Translations under genes and position numbers: made by a program
In this document: positions 1-5,411 of the stretch, one piece after another
Numbering within the stretch: position 1 is the stretch's first letter
Layout: each line of letters begins with the position of its first letter
DNA from: an uncultured Clostridia bacterium
Lineage (GTDB): Bacteria > Bacillota > Clostridia > UBA1381 > UMGS1253
Length of the DNA: 6,931 bases
Direction of reading: 5' to 3'
NCBI GenBank assembly: GCA_934456295.1
Contig: CAKSHB010000068.1
Location: 1-6,931 of the forward strand
The notes under the pieces: generated by a model
Told to the model about the DNA's origin: nothing
The model's input: only the letters and a program-made list of their open reading frames with translations
Databases searched by the model: none

Positions 1-918
1 GCCTGATACGTCAAACTGCTGTGCAAGCTCGTCAAGCGTAAAAATCTCCTGCTCTGTTCCGGGGCTCCAGCCGAGAAGCGCAATGTAGTTTATTATTGCG
101 TCCTTCAGATAGCCTTTGTTTATAAAGTCCTCATATGACGCGTCGCCGTCACGCTTTGACAGCTTTTTCTGTGCGTCCTTCATAACGGGCGAGCAATGTA
201 TATATGTCGGAATTTCCCAGCCGAACGCCTCATAAAGCAGGTTGTATTTCGGTGTTGAAGAAAGATACTCGCTGCCGCGGATAACATGCGTTATGCCCAT
301 GAGGTGGTCATCTATTACGTTTGCAAAGTTATATGTCGGAAGTCCGTCCGCTTTTAAAAGAACGTTGTCATCGAGGGTTGAGTTTTCAACAGTTATGTCG
401 CCGAAAACCTCGTCATGAAAAGATGTTGTGCCCTCGCGTGGGATTTTCTGGCGGATAACATACGGAACACCGCTTTTGAGCTTTTCTTCGATTTCTTCTT
501 TTGAAAGACGCGAGCAGTGACCGTCATACTTCGGCGCAACCTTCGATGCTGTTTGAATCGCACGCAGCTCTTCAAGTCGCTCTTTGTCACAGAAACAGTA
601 ATATGCGCCGCCAAGCTCAACAAGCTTATGCGCATATTCTTTATATATACCGCGGCGCTCACTCTGAATATACGGACCGCAGCCGCCGTCTTTGTCGGGA
701 CCTTCGTCATGGGTAAGCCCTGTGTCGGCAAGTGTTCTGTATATCAAATCAACCGCGCCGTCAACATATCTTTCCTGATCGGTGTCCTCAATTCTCAAAA
801 TAAATTCGCCGCCGTTTTTGCGCGCGAGAAGCCATGCATAGAGCGCTGTGCGCAGATTGCCTATGTGCATGTAGCCTGTCGGGCTTGGTGCAAAACGCGT
901 TCTTACTTTTTTTGCCAT
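1..918 (-). CDS. gltX: Glutamyl-tRNA synthetase, N-terminal part (cut by left window edge)
   Basis: Class I aminoacyl-tRNA synthetase that attaches glutamate to tRNA in the cytoplasm using ATP. The visible 306 residues begin MAKKVRTRFAPSPTGYMHIG. The HIGH-type motif is HIGN at residues 18-21, LRIEDTD follows at 41-47, and the KMSKS-type loop is KLSKR at 252-256, as usual for GluRS. A CxC pair (C108, C110) and C135 fall in the inserted zinc-site region of the family. Bacterial GltX is about 480 residues, so the anticodon-binding C-terminal domain is outside the window. The reading frame is open to base 1. The ATG (916-918) is chosen because AGGAGG lies 9 bases upstream (928-933, complement). 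The gene is divergent from rpsB with its own strong promoter. Whether it is discriminating or also charges tRNA-Gln (common where GlnRS is absent) cannot be judged without the C-terminal domain. Family assignment is near certain. Confidence 0.97.
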   Translation of the reverse strand, partial: MAKKVRTRFAPSPTGYMHIGNLRTALYAWLLARKNGGEFILRIEDTDQERYVDGAVDLIYRTLADTGLTHDEGPDKDGGCGPYIQSERRGIYKEYAHKLVELGGAYYCFCDKERLEELRAIQTASKVAPKYDGHCSRLSKEEIEEKLKSGVPYVIRQKIPREGTTSFHDEVFGDITVENSTLDDNVLLKADGLPTYNFANVIDDHLMGITHVIRGSEYLSSTPKYNLLYEAFGWEIPTYIHCSPVMKDAQKKLSKRDGDASYEDFINKGYLKDAIINYIALLGWSPGTEQEIFTLDELAQQFDVSG

Positions 919-983
919 TTGTAAAAGCCTCCTGTATTAAAGCTGTTAAATTTTAATATATTCATACAATCATATCCTTTATT

Positions 984-1012
984 ATTATAAGACCTCTGAG
1001 CGGTATTGTCAA
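984..1012 (-). promoter_or_regulatory. Consensus sigma-A promoter for gltX
   Basis: Read on the minus strand, a -35 box TTGACA (1007-1012) and a -10 box TATAAT (984-989) are separated by exactly 17 bases. Both hexamers match the sigma-70/sigma-A consensus at every position. Transcription would start near 977, giving a leader of about 58 bases before the gltX ATG at 918. No T-box or terminator-like structure fits in so short a leader, so gltX appears constitutively expressed from here; that last point is inference. Confidence 0.88.
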
Positions 1013-1129
1013 CCAAAAAATGACATGGCATTTTTATATGATTTGCAGTATTTTAAATCGGCAAAGATATATCGTAAGAGACGATGGCAAAATGCGGGAA
1101 ATAAAAATTAAAAAATTTGTAAAAAAGGC

Positions 1130-1165
1130 TTGATTTTTGACGCGGTTTGTGATATCCTATTATGG
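1130..1165 (+). promoter_or_regulatory. Promoter region for rpsB-tsf (hexamers ambiguous)
   Basis: Two overlapping -35/-10 choices can be read. One is TTGATT (1130-1135), a 17-base spacer and TATCCT (1153-1158). The other is TTGACG (1137-1142), a 15-base spacer and the better -10 TATTAT (1158-1163). Either places the start near 1165-1172, just before the structured leader. It lies about 130 bases upstream of the rpsB ATG and is preceded by A/T tracts (1101-1126) that could act as an UP-like element. That a promoter lies here is well supported by position; which hexamers are used is not decided. Confidence 0.65.
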
Positions 1166-1178
1166 CGTAAAAAATACA

Positions 1179-1263
1179 CACGCTTTATAAATCCGAGGGC
1201 GGTGCCGCATGCGGTTCCCGAGGGTGGAGCATAAAGCGGAGGTATTGGAAGGGGAAAATCCCC
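1179..1263 (+). ncRNA. Structured rpsB 5' leader, candidate S2 autoregulatory element
   Basis: The leader between promoter and rpsB folds on inspection. An 8-bp closing helix pairs CGCTTTAT (1181-1188) with ATAAAGCG (1231-1238). Inside it is a GC-rich hairpin, GCCG-CATG-CGGT (1204-1215), flanked by GGG (1197-1199) and CCC (1217-1219) that can extend it. The direct repeat CCGAGGG occurs at 1193-1199 and 1218-1224. Downstream is a second hairpin, GGGGA/TCCCC with an AAA loop (1251-1263), ending 14 bases before the Shine-Dalgarno. Many bacterial r-protein operons, rpsB included, are repressed through their leaders by the encoded protein. Assigning that role here is inference from position and structure, with no homology search. 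No U-tract follows, so translational control is likelier than attenuation. Confidence 0.55.
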
Positions 1264-1293
1264 GAAAAAATAAAACCGGAGGTGCTATTTAAA

Positions 1294-2040
1294 ATGGCAA
1301 ACGTAATTTCAATGAAACAGCTTCTTGAGGCAGGTGTTCATTTCGGACATCAGACAAGACGCTGGAACCCGAAAATGGCTGAGTACATTTTCACAGAGAG
1401 AAACGGTATCTACATTATTGACCTTCAGAAAACAGTTAAGAAGGTTGAAGAGGCTTATAACTTCATCAGAGAAGTTGCAGCAGACGGCGGAGATATCCTT
1501 TTTGTAGGCACAAAGAAGCAGGCTCAGGATTCGATAAAGGAAGAGGCTGAGCGCGTTGGTATGTACTATGTTAACGCAAGATGGCTCGGCGGTATGCTCA
1601 CAAACTTCAAAACAATCAAAAAGCGTATCGACAGACTTGAGCAGCTTGTTAAAATGGAGGAAAACGGTACATTCGACCTTCTCCCCAAAAAGGAAGTAAG
1701 CAAGCTTATGGCTGAGCGCGAAAAGCTCGAGAAATACCTCGGCGGTATCAAAGATATGAAGAAGCTGCCCGGCGCACTCTTTATAGTTGACCCGCGCAAG
1801 GAGAAGATTGCTATATCTGAGGCTAAAAAGCTCGGCATTCCCGTTGTCGCAATCGTTGATACAAACTGTGACCCCGATGAGGTTGATTATGTAATTCCCG
1901 GCAACGATGACGCTATCCGTGCGGTAAAGCTTATTGCATCGGCTATGGCAAACGCTGTTCTCGAAGGAAAGCAGGGAGAGCAGTTTGCATCTGAGGATGC
2001 AGCAGATGAAGCATCTGAGGCAGAGTCTGAGGAAAACTAA
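1294..2040 (+). CDS. rpsB: 30S ribosomal protein S2
   Basis: Structural protein of the small ribosomal subunit, joining late in assembly near the 30S head-platform junction and needed for S1 binding in many bacteria. The 248-residue product matches the family length. It starts MANVISMKQLLEAGVHFGHQ, carries the N-terminal S2 signature with HFGHQTRRWNPKM at 16-28, the RWLGGMLTNF segment at 96-105, and the second signature around 159-193 (PGALFIVDPRKEKIA, then VVAIVDTNCDPD). The tail 231-248 is strongly acidic and low complexity. The ATG at 1294 is preferred: GGAGGT (1278-1283) sits 10 bases upstream, whereas an in-frame GTG at 1282 lies inside that Shine-Dalgarno and would add four non-family residues. 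It is first in a unit with tsf, as in most bacteria. Codons favour GCA/GCT alanine and AGA arginine, as expected for high expression. Confidence 0.98.
   Translation: MANVISMKQLLEAGVHFGHQTRRWNPKMAEYIFTERNGIYIIDLQKTVKKVEEAYNFIREVAADGGDILFVGTKKQAQDSIKEEAERVGMYYVNARWLGGMLTNFKTIKKRIDRLEQLVKMEENGTFDLLPKKEVSKLMAEREKLEKYLGGIKDMKKLPGALFIVDPRKEKIAISEAKKLGIPVVAIVDTNCDPDEVDYVIPGNDDAIRAVKLIASAMANAVLEGKQGEQFASEDAADEASEAESEEN
1987..2034 (+). repeat. Degenerate 24-base tandem repeat in the rpsB 3' end
   Basis: GCATCTGAGG occurs at 1987-1996 and again, identical, at 2011-2020, exactly 24 bases (8 codons) apart. A partial third echo, GTCTGAGG, lies at 2025-2032. In frame the two units read ASEDAADE and ASEAESEE, forming the acidic C-terminal tail of S2. 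The copies have diverged in their second halves, so this is an old or imperfect duplication and may simply reflect repeated acidic codons. Confidence 0.5.
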
Positions 2041-2050
2041 TTTGTAACTG

Positions 2051-2103
2051 AAAACAGGCGGTCTTTTTAGTCTTTGTTATAAAAGGCACAAGGCCGCTGT
2101 TTT
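2051..2103 (+). promoter_or_regulatory. Long two-part stem-loop in the rpsB-tsf spacer
   Basis: The outer stem pairs AAAACAG (2051-2057) with CTGTTTT (2097-2103), then CGG (2059-2061) with CCG (2094-2096) past a bulged G at 2058, with TC/GG (one wobble) beyond. An inner stem pairs GTCTTT (2070-2075) with AAAGGC (2082-2087) around a six-base loop. It starts 10 bases after the rpsB stop and ends in four T. This resembles a weak or partial terminator that could reduce tsf relative to rpsB, or an mRNA 3'-end stabiliser. The short T-run and internal loop argue against full termination, and no good promoter for tsf follows, so read-through is expected. Confidence 0.5.
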
Positions 2104-2124
2104 GACAAATACAGAAAAATAAAA

Positions 2125-2155
2125 CTTGTCCGGCGCGAAACGCTGTGCGGACGGG
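2125..2155 (+). promoter_or_regulatory. Stem-loop upstream of the tsf ribosome binding site
   Basis: CTTGTCCG (2125-2132) pairs with CGGACGGG (2148-2155) in 8 bp including two G-T wobbles. Inside it, GCG (2133-2135) can pair with CGC (2141-2143), leaving a TGTG bulge (2144-2147). It ends about 24 bases before the weak tsf Shine-Dalgarno AAAGGA (2179-2184). No T-run follows, so it is not a terminator. A role in tsf translation or mRNA processing is possible but unproven. Confidence 0.4.
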
Positions 2156-2195
2156 CATACGATGAATTATGAATACGGAAAGGATTGGATAATAA

Positions 2196-3098
2196 ATGTT
2201 TACAGCTACTGATGTAAAAAATCTCAGAGAAAAAACAGGGTGCGGCATGATGGACTGCAAAAAGGCGCTCACAGAGGCTGACGGCGATATGGAAAAGGCT
2301 CTCGAGTTTCTGAGAGAGAAGGGACTTGCTACGGCTGCGAAAAAGTCGGGCAGAATTGCGGCAGAGGGTATCGTTGACGCATATGTTGACGGCAATGTCG
2401 GCGTACTTGTTGAGGTTAACGCCGAAACAGACTTCGTTGCAAAAAATGATGAATTCCGCACATTTGTTACGGGTGTTGCAAAGGAAATTGCAAACAGCAA
2501 TCCCGCAAATGTTGAGGAGCTTCTTGAGAAGCCGTTTGAGGGCGGTCAGAGTGTGCGTGACGCTTTGACGGAAAAAATCGCAAAAATCGGCGAGAACATG
2601 AATATCAGACGTTTCGAGAGATATGAGGGTATCGTTGAAACATATATTCACGGCGGCGGAAGAATAGGTGTTATGGTAAAGTTTGATACAACTCCCGAGG
2701 CTGCTGCTACAGAGGACTTCAAGACACTTGCAAAGGACGTTGCGATGCAGATTGCCGCTATATTCCCGCAGTATATTGCACCCGAGGACGTTCCTGCCGA
2801 GGTTGTTGAGAAGGAAAAAGAAATCCTTACGGCACAGGCTATAAATGAGGGTAAGCCGGCAAACATTGCAGAGAAGATGGTTGCAGGAAGAATTAAGAAG
2901 TTCTATAAGGAAGTTTGCCTTATTGAGCAGCCGTTTATCAAGGACGGAGATAAGTCGGTTGGCGCGGTTATAAAAGAAGTTTCCGCAAAAATCGGTGCGC
3001 CCGTAAGTGTTGCAAAGTTTGCAAGACTTGAAAAGGGTGAAGGTCTTGAAAAAAGAGAAGATAATTTTGCAGATGAAGTTGCAAATATGATAAAATAG
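2196..3098 (+). CDS. tsf: Translation elongation factor Ts
   Basis: Guanine-nucleotide exchange factor that releases GDP from EF-Tu so it can bind GTP and aminoacyl-tRNA again. The 300-residue product is close to the usual 280-310. An N-terminal UBA-like domain (about 1-50) includes LREKTGCGMMDCKKALTEA at 10-28, the first EF-Ts signature. The EF-Tu contact motif TDFVAKN lies at 78-84, with the ETDFVAKNDEF block intact. The core and dimerisation subdomains follow, ending near AKFARLEKGEGLEKREDNFA. The ATG at 2196 starts at the family N-terminus; its AAAGGA (2179-2184), 11 bases upstream, is weaker than the sites of its neighbours. It is separated from rpsB by a 155-base structured spacer and closed by a strong terminator 47 bases after its stop. 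Co-transcription with rpsB is the normal state and there is no clear promoter between them. Confidence 0.98.
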   Translation: MFTATDVKNLREKTGCGMMDCKKALTEADGDMEKALEFLREKGLATAAKKSGRIAAEGIVDAYVDGNVGVLVEVNAETDFVAKNDEFRTFVTGVAKEIANSNPANVEELLEKPFEGGQSVRDALTEKIAKIGENMNIRRFERYEGIVETYIHGGGRIGVMVKFDTTPEAAATEDFKTLAKDVAMQIAAIFPQYIAPEDVPAEVVEKEKEILTAQAINEGKPANIAEKMVAGRIKKFYKEVCLIEQPFIKDGDKSVGAVIKEVSAKIGAPVSVAKFARLEKGEGLEKREDNFADEVANMIK

Positions 3099-3111
3099 TA
3101 GTAAAATATAA

Positions 3112-3137
3112 GGGACAAGTAATTTGTTCCCAGTTTT
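3112..3137 (+). other. Small hairpin between tsf stop and terminator
   Basis: GGGACAA (3112-3118) pairs with TTG-T-TCCC (3124-3131), with one bulged T and a five-base loop, followed three bases later by TTTT (3134-3137). It is a 7-bp stem starting 14 bases after the tsf stop. It could be a weak first terminator ahead of the main one, or a barrier to 3' exonucleases. The single bulge and short T-run keep confidence low. Confidence 0.35.
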
Positions 3138-3144
3138 GACCGAC

Positions 3145-3180
3145 AAAGGGGGAGCACGTGATTTGTGTTCTCCCTTTTTT
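3145..3180 (+). terminator. Intrinsic terminator after tsf
   Basis: A 13-bp stem pairs 3145-3157 with 3165-3177, all positions paired with two G-T wobbles, around a seven-base loop (3158-3164). The 3' arm runs into six T (3175-3180), and the 5' arm begins with three A. This is a textbook Rho-independent terminator, 47 bases after tsf. It should end most rpsB-tsf transcripts. With A/T flanks on both sides it may also be partly bidirectional, but no convergent gene needs it. Confidence 0.9.
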
Positions 3181-3269
3181 GAACAGACAATTTTGTGCGA
3201 CGGTTTTTTGAAAAAAACGGTGTGGCGAAATGCGGATTACGGGGGATAATATAAAAAATAATCGGGAGG
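3181..3269 (+). promoter_or_regulatory. Presumed pyrH promoter/leader segment and Shine-Dalgarno
   Basis: Because a strong terminator precedes it, a new promoter for pyrH and the genes after it is expected in these 89 bases. A plausible -10, GATAAT (3245-3250), or TATAAA (3250-3255), is present, but no good -35 lies at 16-18 bases. TTGAAA at 3208-3213 has no -10 at proper distance. A near-palindrome of T and A tracts (3201-3220) may bend the DNA. GGGAGG (3264-3269) is the Shine-Dalgarno for the TTG start of pyrH, 9 bases upstream of it. The promoter call is positional inference; the ribosome binding site is clear. Confidence 0.4.
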
Positions 3270-3278
3270 TTGATTTCT

Positions 3279-3989
3279 TTGCAGGCAAAGCATAAAAGAG
3301 TTTTATTAAAAGTGAGCGGCGAGGCGCTGGCAGGCGCAAACAAGACGGGGCTTAACCCCGAAACACTCGCGTCAATATCTGCGGCGATAAAAAAATGCGT
3401 TGATATGGGCGTACAGATTGCGATTGTTGTTGGCGGCGGAAATTTCTGGCGCGGCAGAACGGGTGAAAACATGGACCGCACGAGAGCTGACCATATGGGC
3501 ATGCTTGCCACGGTTATAAATGCGCTTGCGCTCGGCGACGCGCTTGAGGCACAGGGAGTTCCCACAAGGGTGCAGACGGCGATTGAGATGCGCCAGATTG
3601 CGGAGCCTTATATACGCGGACGCGCGATGCATCATCTTGAGTCGGGCAGAGTTGTAATCTTCGGCTGCGGTACGGGAAATCCGTTCTTCTCGACGGATAC
3701 GGCTGCGGCGCTGCGTGCGGCAGAGATTGACGCTGAAATTATACTGCTTGCGAAGAAGGTTGACGCGGTTTATGACTCAGACCCGAATATAAATCCCAAT
3801 GCGGTTCGCTTTGATGAGCTTTCGTATATCGATGTGCTCAACAGGGGTCTTGGTGTAATGGATTCGACCGCAACATCACTGTGTATGGACAATGACATTC
3901 CGATACGCGTGTTCGGACTTGATGACCCGGAAAATATTGTTCGCGCGGCATGCGGCGAAAAAATCGGCACACTGGTATCGAAAAAGTAA
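3279..3989 (+). CDS. pyrH: UMP kinase (TTG start)
   Basis: Phosphorylates UMP to UDP with ATP, a committed step feeding UTP, CTP and UDP-sugar pools; bacterial enzymes are hexameric amino-acid-kinase-fold proteins typically regulated by GTP and UTP. From TTG at 3279 the product is 236 residues, the normal size. Visible motifs are the N-terminal RVLLKVSGEAL (7-17), the glycine-rich GGGNFWRG (52-59), the UMP-site segment CGTGNPFFSTD (130-140), AKKVDAVYDSDP (158-169) and MDSTA (194-198). An in-frame TTG at 3270 exists but overlaps the GGGAGG Shine-Dalgarno (3264-3269) and adds residues the family lacks. TTG at 3279, 9 bases after it, is the better start, and no ATG fits. It heads the pyrH-frr-uppS-cdsA-dxr block behind the tsf terminator. 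Alanine codons shift to GCG compared with rpsB and tsf. Confidence 0.97.
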   Translation: MQAKHKRVLLKVSGEALAGANKTGLNPETLASISAAIKKCVDMGVQIAIVVGGGNFWRGRTGENMDRTRADHMGMLATVINALALGDALEAQGVPTRVQTAIEMRQIAEPYIRGRAMHHLESGRVVIFGCGTGNPFFSTDTAAALRAAEIDAEIILLAKKVDAVYDSDPNINPNAVRFDELSYIDVLNRGLGVMDSTATSLCMDNDIPIRVFGLDDPENIVRAACGEKIGTLVSKK

Positions 3990-3992
3990 TGA

Positions 3993-4015
3993 TTTGCGCC
4001 GTGCATACGGGCAAA
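3993..4015 (+). other. Stem-loop in the pyrH-frr spacer
   Basis: TTTGC (3993-3997) pairs with GCAAA (4011-4015), and CCGT (3999-4002) pairs with ACGG (4007-4010), around a GCAT loop, with one bulged G at 3998. It begins three bases after the pyrH stop codon. No T-run follows, so transcription should continue into frr. It may protect the pyrH message 3' end after processing; that is inference. Confidence 0.45.
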
Positions 4016-4075
4016 CGCGGCAGCAGGTTATAAATTAAAAAATAATGAATAAGTTAAATAAAGGAGGATTTTACC

Positions 4076-4630
4076 ATGGCAGCAAAATATCCGGAAGTTT
4101 CGGGCAAGATGGACAAAACAATAAACGTTTACAGCGAGGATTTGCAGGCAGTGCGCGCAGGACGTGCAAATCCGGCGATACTCGATAAAATTATGGTAGA
4201 TTATTACGGTACACAGACACCTATTCCGCAGCTCGGAAATGTATCTGTGCCCGAGGCGCGTACGCTTCTCATTCAGCCCTGGGACATAAATGCGGTAAAA
4301 GAGGTTGAAAAGGCAATATTGAAATCCGAACTCGGAATTAACCCCAACAATGACGGAAAGACAATACGCCTTACATTTCCGCCGCTCACCGAGGAGCGCA
4401 GAAAGGAAATTGTGAAGGATATTCATAAGCGTTCGGAGGAGGCAAAGGTTGCAATCCGTTCAATCCGCCGTGATGCGATTGAGAATTATAAGTCGCAGAA
4501 GAAAAACGGAGAAATCACAGAGGACGATTTGAAGGAAATTGAAAAGGATATTCAGAATATCACCGACAGCTACATCAAGGATATCGATGCTATGCTTGTA
4601 AAGAAAGAGAAAGAAATTTTAGAGGTTTGA
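4076..4630 (+). CDS. frr: Ribosome recycling factor
   Basis: Acts with EF-G to split the post-termination ribosome so subunits can be reused; essential in most bacteria. The 184-residue product matches the family's 185. It forms a three-helix bundle (about residues 1-29 and 107-184) with a small beta/alpha domain between, containing RAGRANPAILD at 27-37, YYGTQTPIPQLGNVSVPEAR at 43-62 and IQPWD at 66-70. The conserved arginine pair before DAIENYK is R131-R132, equivalent to the functionally important R132 of the E. coli protein. The C-terminal third is highly charged and helical. The ATG has the strongest ribosome binding site in the window, AAGGAGG (4061-4067), 8 bases upstream, fitting the high demand for this protein. 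It follows pyrH by 86 bases, and the pairing pyrH-frr is nearly universal in bacteria. Confidence 0.98.
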   Translation: MAAKYPEVSGKMDKTINVYSEDLQAVRAGRANPAILDKIMVDYYGTQTPIPQLGNVSVPEARTLLIQPWDINAVKEVEKAILKSELGINPNNDGKTIRLTFPPLTEERRKEIVKDIHKRSEEAKVAIRSIRRDAIENYKSQKKNGEITEDDLKEIEKDIQNITDSYIKDIDAMLVKKEKEILEV

Positions 4631-4634
4631 TAAA

Positions 4635-4659
4635 TTTAAAGTTTTTATAAAACTTTAAA
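4635..4659 (+). repeat. Perfect 11-bp inverted repeat between frr and uppS
   Basis: Bases 4635-4645 and 4649-4659 are exact reverse complements (TTTAAAGTTTT / AAAACTTTAAA) with a three-base TAT loop. It starts four bases after the frr stop and ends five bases before the uppS Shine-Dalgarno GGAGG (4664-4668). Only one pair in eleven is G-C and no T-run follows the 3' arm, so it is not a normal terminator. Possible roles are an mRNA-processing or stability hairpin, a modulator of uppS translation, or a dyad bound by a protein. The sequence alone does not decide. Confidence 0.75.
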
Positions 4660-4673
4660 CATCGGAGGCTGAC

Positions 4674-5411
4674 ATGGCGCTGTTTCGCAAAAACAAAAAA
4701 GAATATGACAAACAGAGCTTGCCGAAGCATGTTGCAATCATCATGGACGGAAACGGCAGATGGGCGAAAAAACGCTCGCTGCCGCGCATGATGGGGCATC
4801 GTGCAGGCGCGGACGCACTGCGCAAGGTGAGCCGTTTTGCCGGAAATATGGGAATAGAGTACATCACCGTTTACGCATTTTCAACGGAGAACTGGAAACG
4901 TTCCGACGAGGAGGTTTCGGGGCTTATGTCACTGCTGCTCGAATATCTGAAAAATGCGGAAAAAGAGCTTGGCGGCGATGATGTGCGCATACGCGTAATA
5001 GGCGATACATCGCGTTTTTCCGATGAAATAAGAGAGCAGATTGAGCGTGTTGAAAGGGTTACAAAGGACAACAAATCCGTTACGGTTACGCTGGCTTTAA
5101 ACTATGGGGGACGCGATGAAATCCTGCGTGCGGCAAGGTCGGCGGCAGAAGATGTTAAAAACGGGCTGATAAGTGCGGACGATATTGATGAGAAGCTTTT
5201 TTCGTCAAAGCTGTATACGTCATATATGCCCGACCCCGATTTGGTGATACGGACGAGCGGCGAGCTGAGGCTGAGCAACTATCTGCTGTGGCAGATATCA
5301 TACAGCGAATTTTATTTTACGGACACATTGTGGCCCGATTTTGATGAAAAAGAGTTCACAAAGGCAATTGATACATATATTTCAAGGGAAAGACGCTTCG
5401 GAGGACGGTAA
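4674..5411 (+). CDS. uppS: Undecaprenyl diphosphate synthase (cis-prenyltransferase)
   Basis: Adds isopentenyl diphosphate units in cis to farnesyl diphosphate to make C55 undecaprenyl diphosphate, the lipid carrier for peptidoglycan and other wall polymers; a cytosolic, membrane-associated homodimer. The 245-residue product is full length. The signature HVAIIMDGNGRWAKKR (19-34) includes catalytic D25 equivalent to E. coli D26. GHRAG lies at 41-45, AFSTENWKR at 68-76, LNYGGRDEI at 142-150, and the IPP-binding block DLVIRTSGELRLSNYLLWQ at 189-207 includes R193 and R199. E212 in SEFYF corresponds to the Mg-coordinating glutamate. The sequence thus predicts an active enzyme. ATG at 4674 has GGAGG (4664-4668) 5 bases upstream, a slightly short spacing. 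The gene lies 43 bases after frr and is followed by cdsA, the usual Firmicutes order. The chain length made cannot be proven from sequence, but the C55 type is most likely. Confidence 0.97.
   Translation: MALFRKNKKEYDKQSLPKHVAIIMDGNGRWAKKRSLPRMMGHRAGADALRKVSRFAGNMGIEYITVYAFSTENWKRSDEEVSGLMSLLLEYLKNAEKELGGDDVRIRVIGDTSRFSDEIREQIERVERVTKDNKSVTVTLALNYGGRDEILRAARSAAEDVKNGLISADDIDEKLFSSKLYTSYMPDPDLVIRTSGELRLSNYLLWQISYSEFYFTDTLWPDFDEKEFTKAIDTYISRERRFGGR

Larger units (their letters stand above)
919..1293. other. Divergent gltX/rpsB intergenic region
   Basis: This 375-base stretch separates two divergent genes and holds no convincing protein gene. From left to right it contains the gltX Shine-Dalgarno and an AT-rich 5' UTR of about 58 bases, a perfect consensus promoter reading left (984-1012), an AT-rich middle with A/T tracts (about 1013-1129), a promoter region reading right (1130-1165), and a structured rpsB leader (about 1166-1293). 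The middle has a short perfect hairpin, ATCGT/ACGAT (1071-1085), with no evident role. The gltX 5' UTR has an AT-only inverted repeat, TATTAAA/TTTAATA (935-941 and 953-959), too weak to interpret. Confidence 0.8.

Noticed and set aside
1025..1111. 28-codon ORF on the plus strand in the divergent region
   Set aside because: It has no Shine-Dalgarno, begins beside the gltX promoter, and its translation shows no recognisable features; likely chance.
1166..1260. T-box-like sequence AGGGTGGAGC (1221-1230) in the rpsB leader
   Set aside because: It resembles the T-box AGGGTGGNACCGCG only in part. The leader is far too short for a specifier stem, there is no terminator/antiterminator pair, and rpsB is not a T-box type gene.
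2102..2130. TTGACA (2102-2107) as a -35 box for tsf
   Set aside because: No -10-like hexamer lies 15-19 bases downstream; the sequence there is ACTTGTC. The T's also belong to the 3' arm of the upstream stem-loop.
2067..3146. 359-residue open frame on the minus strand across tsf
   Set aside because: It is antisense to a certain tsf gene, is rich in Cys, Leu and Phe from reversed codons, and has no start signal; a shadow frame.
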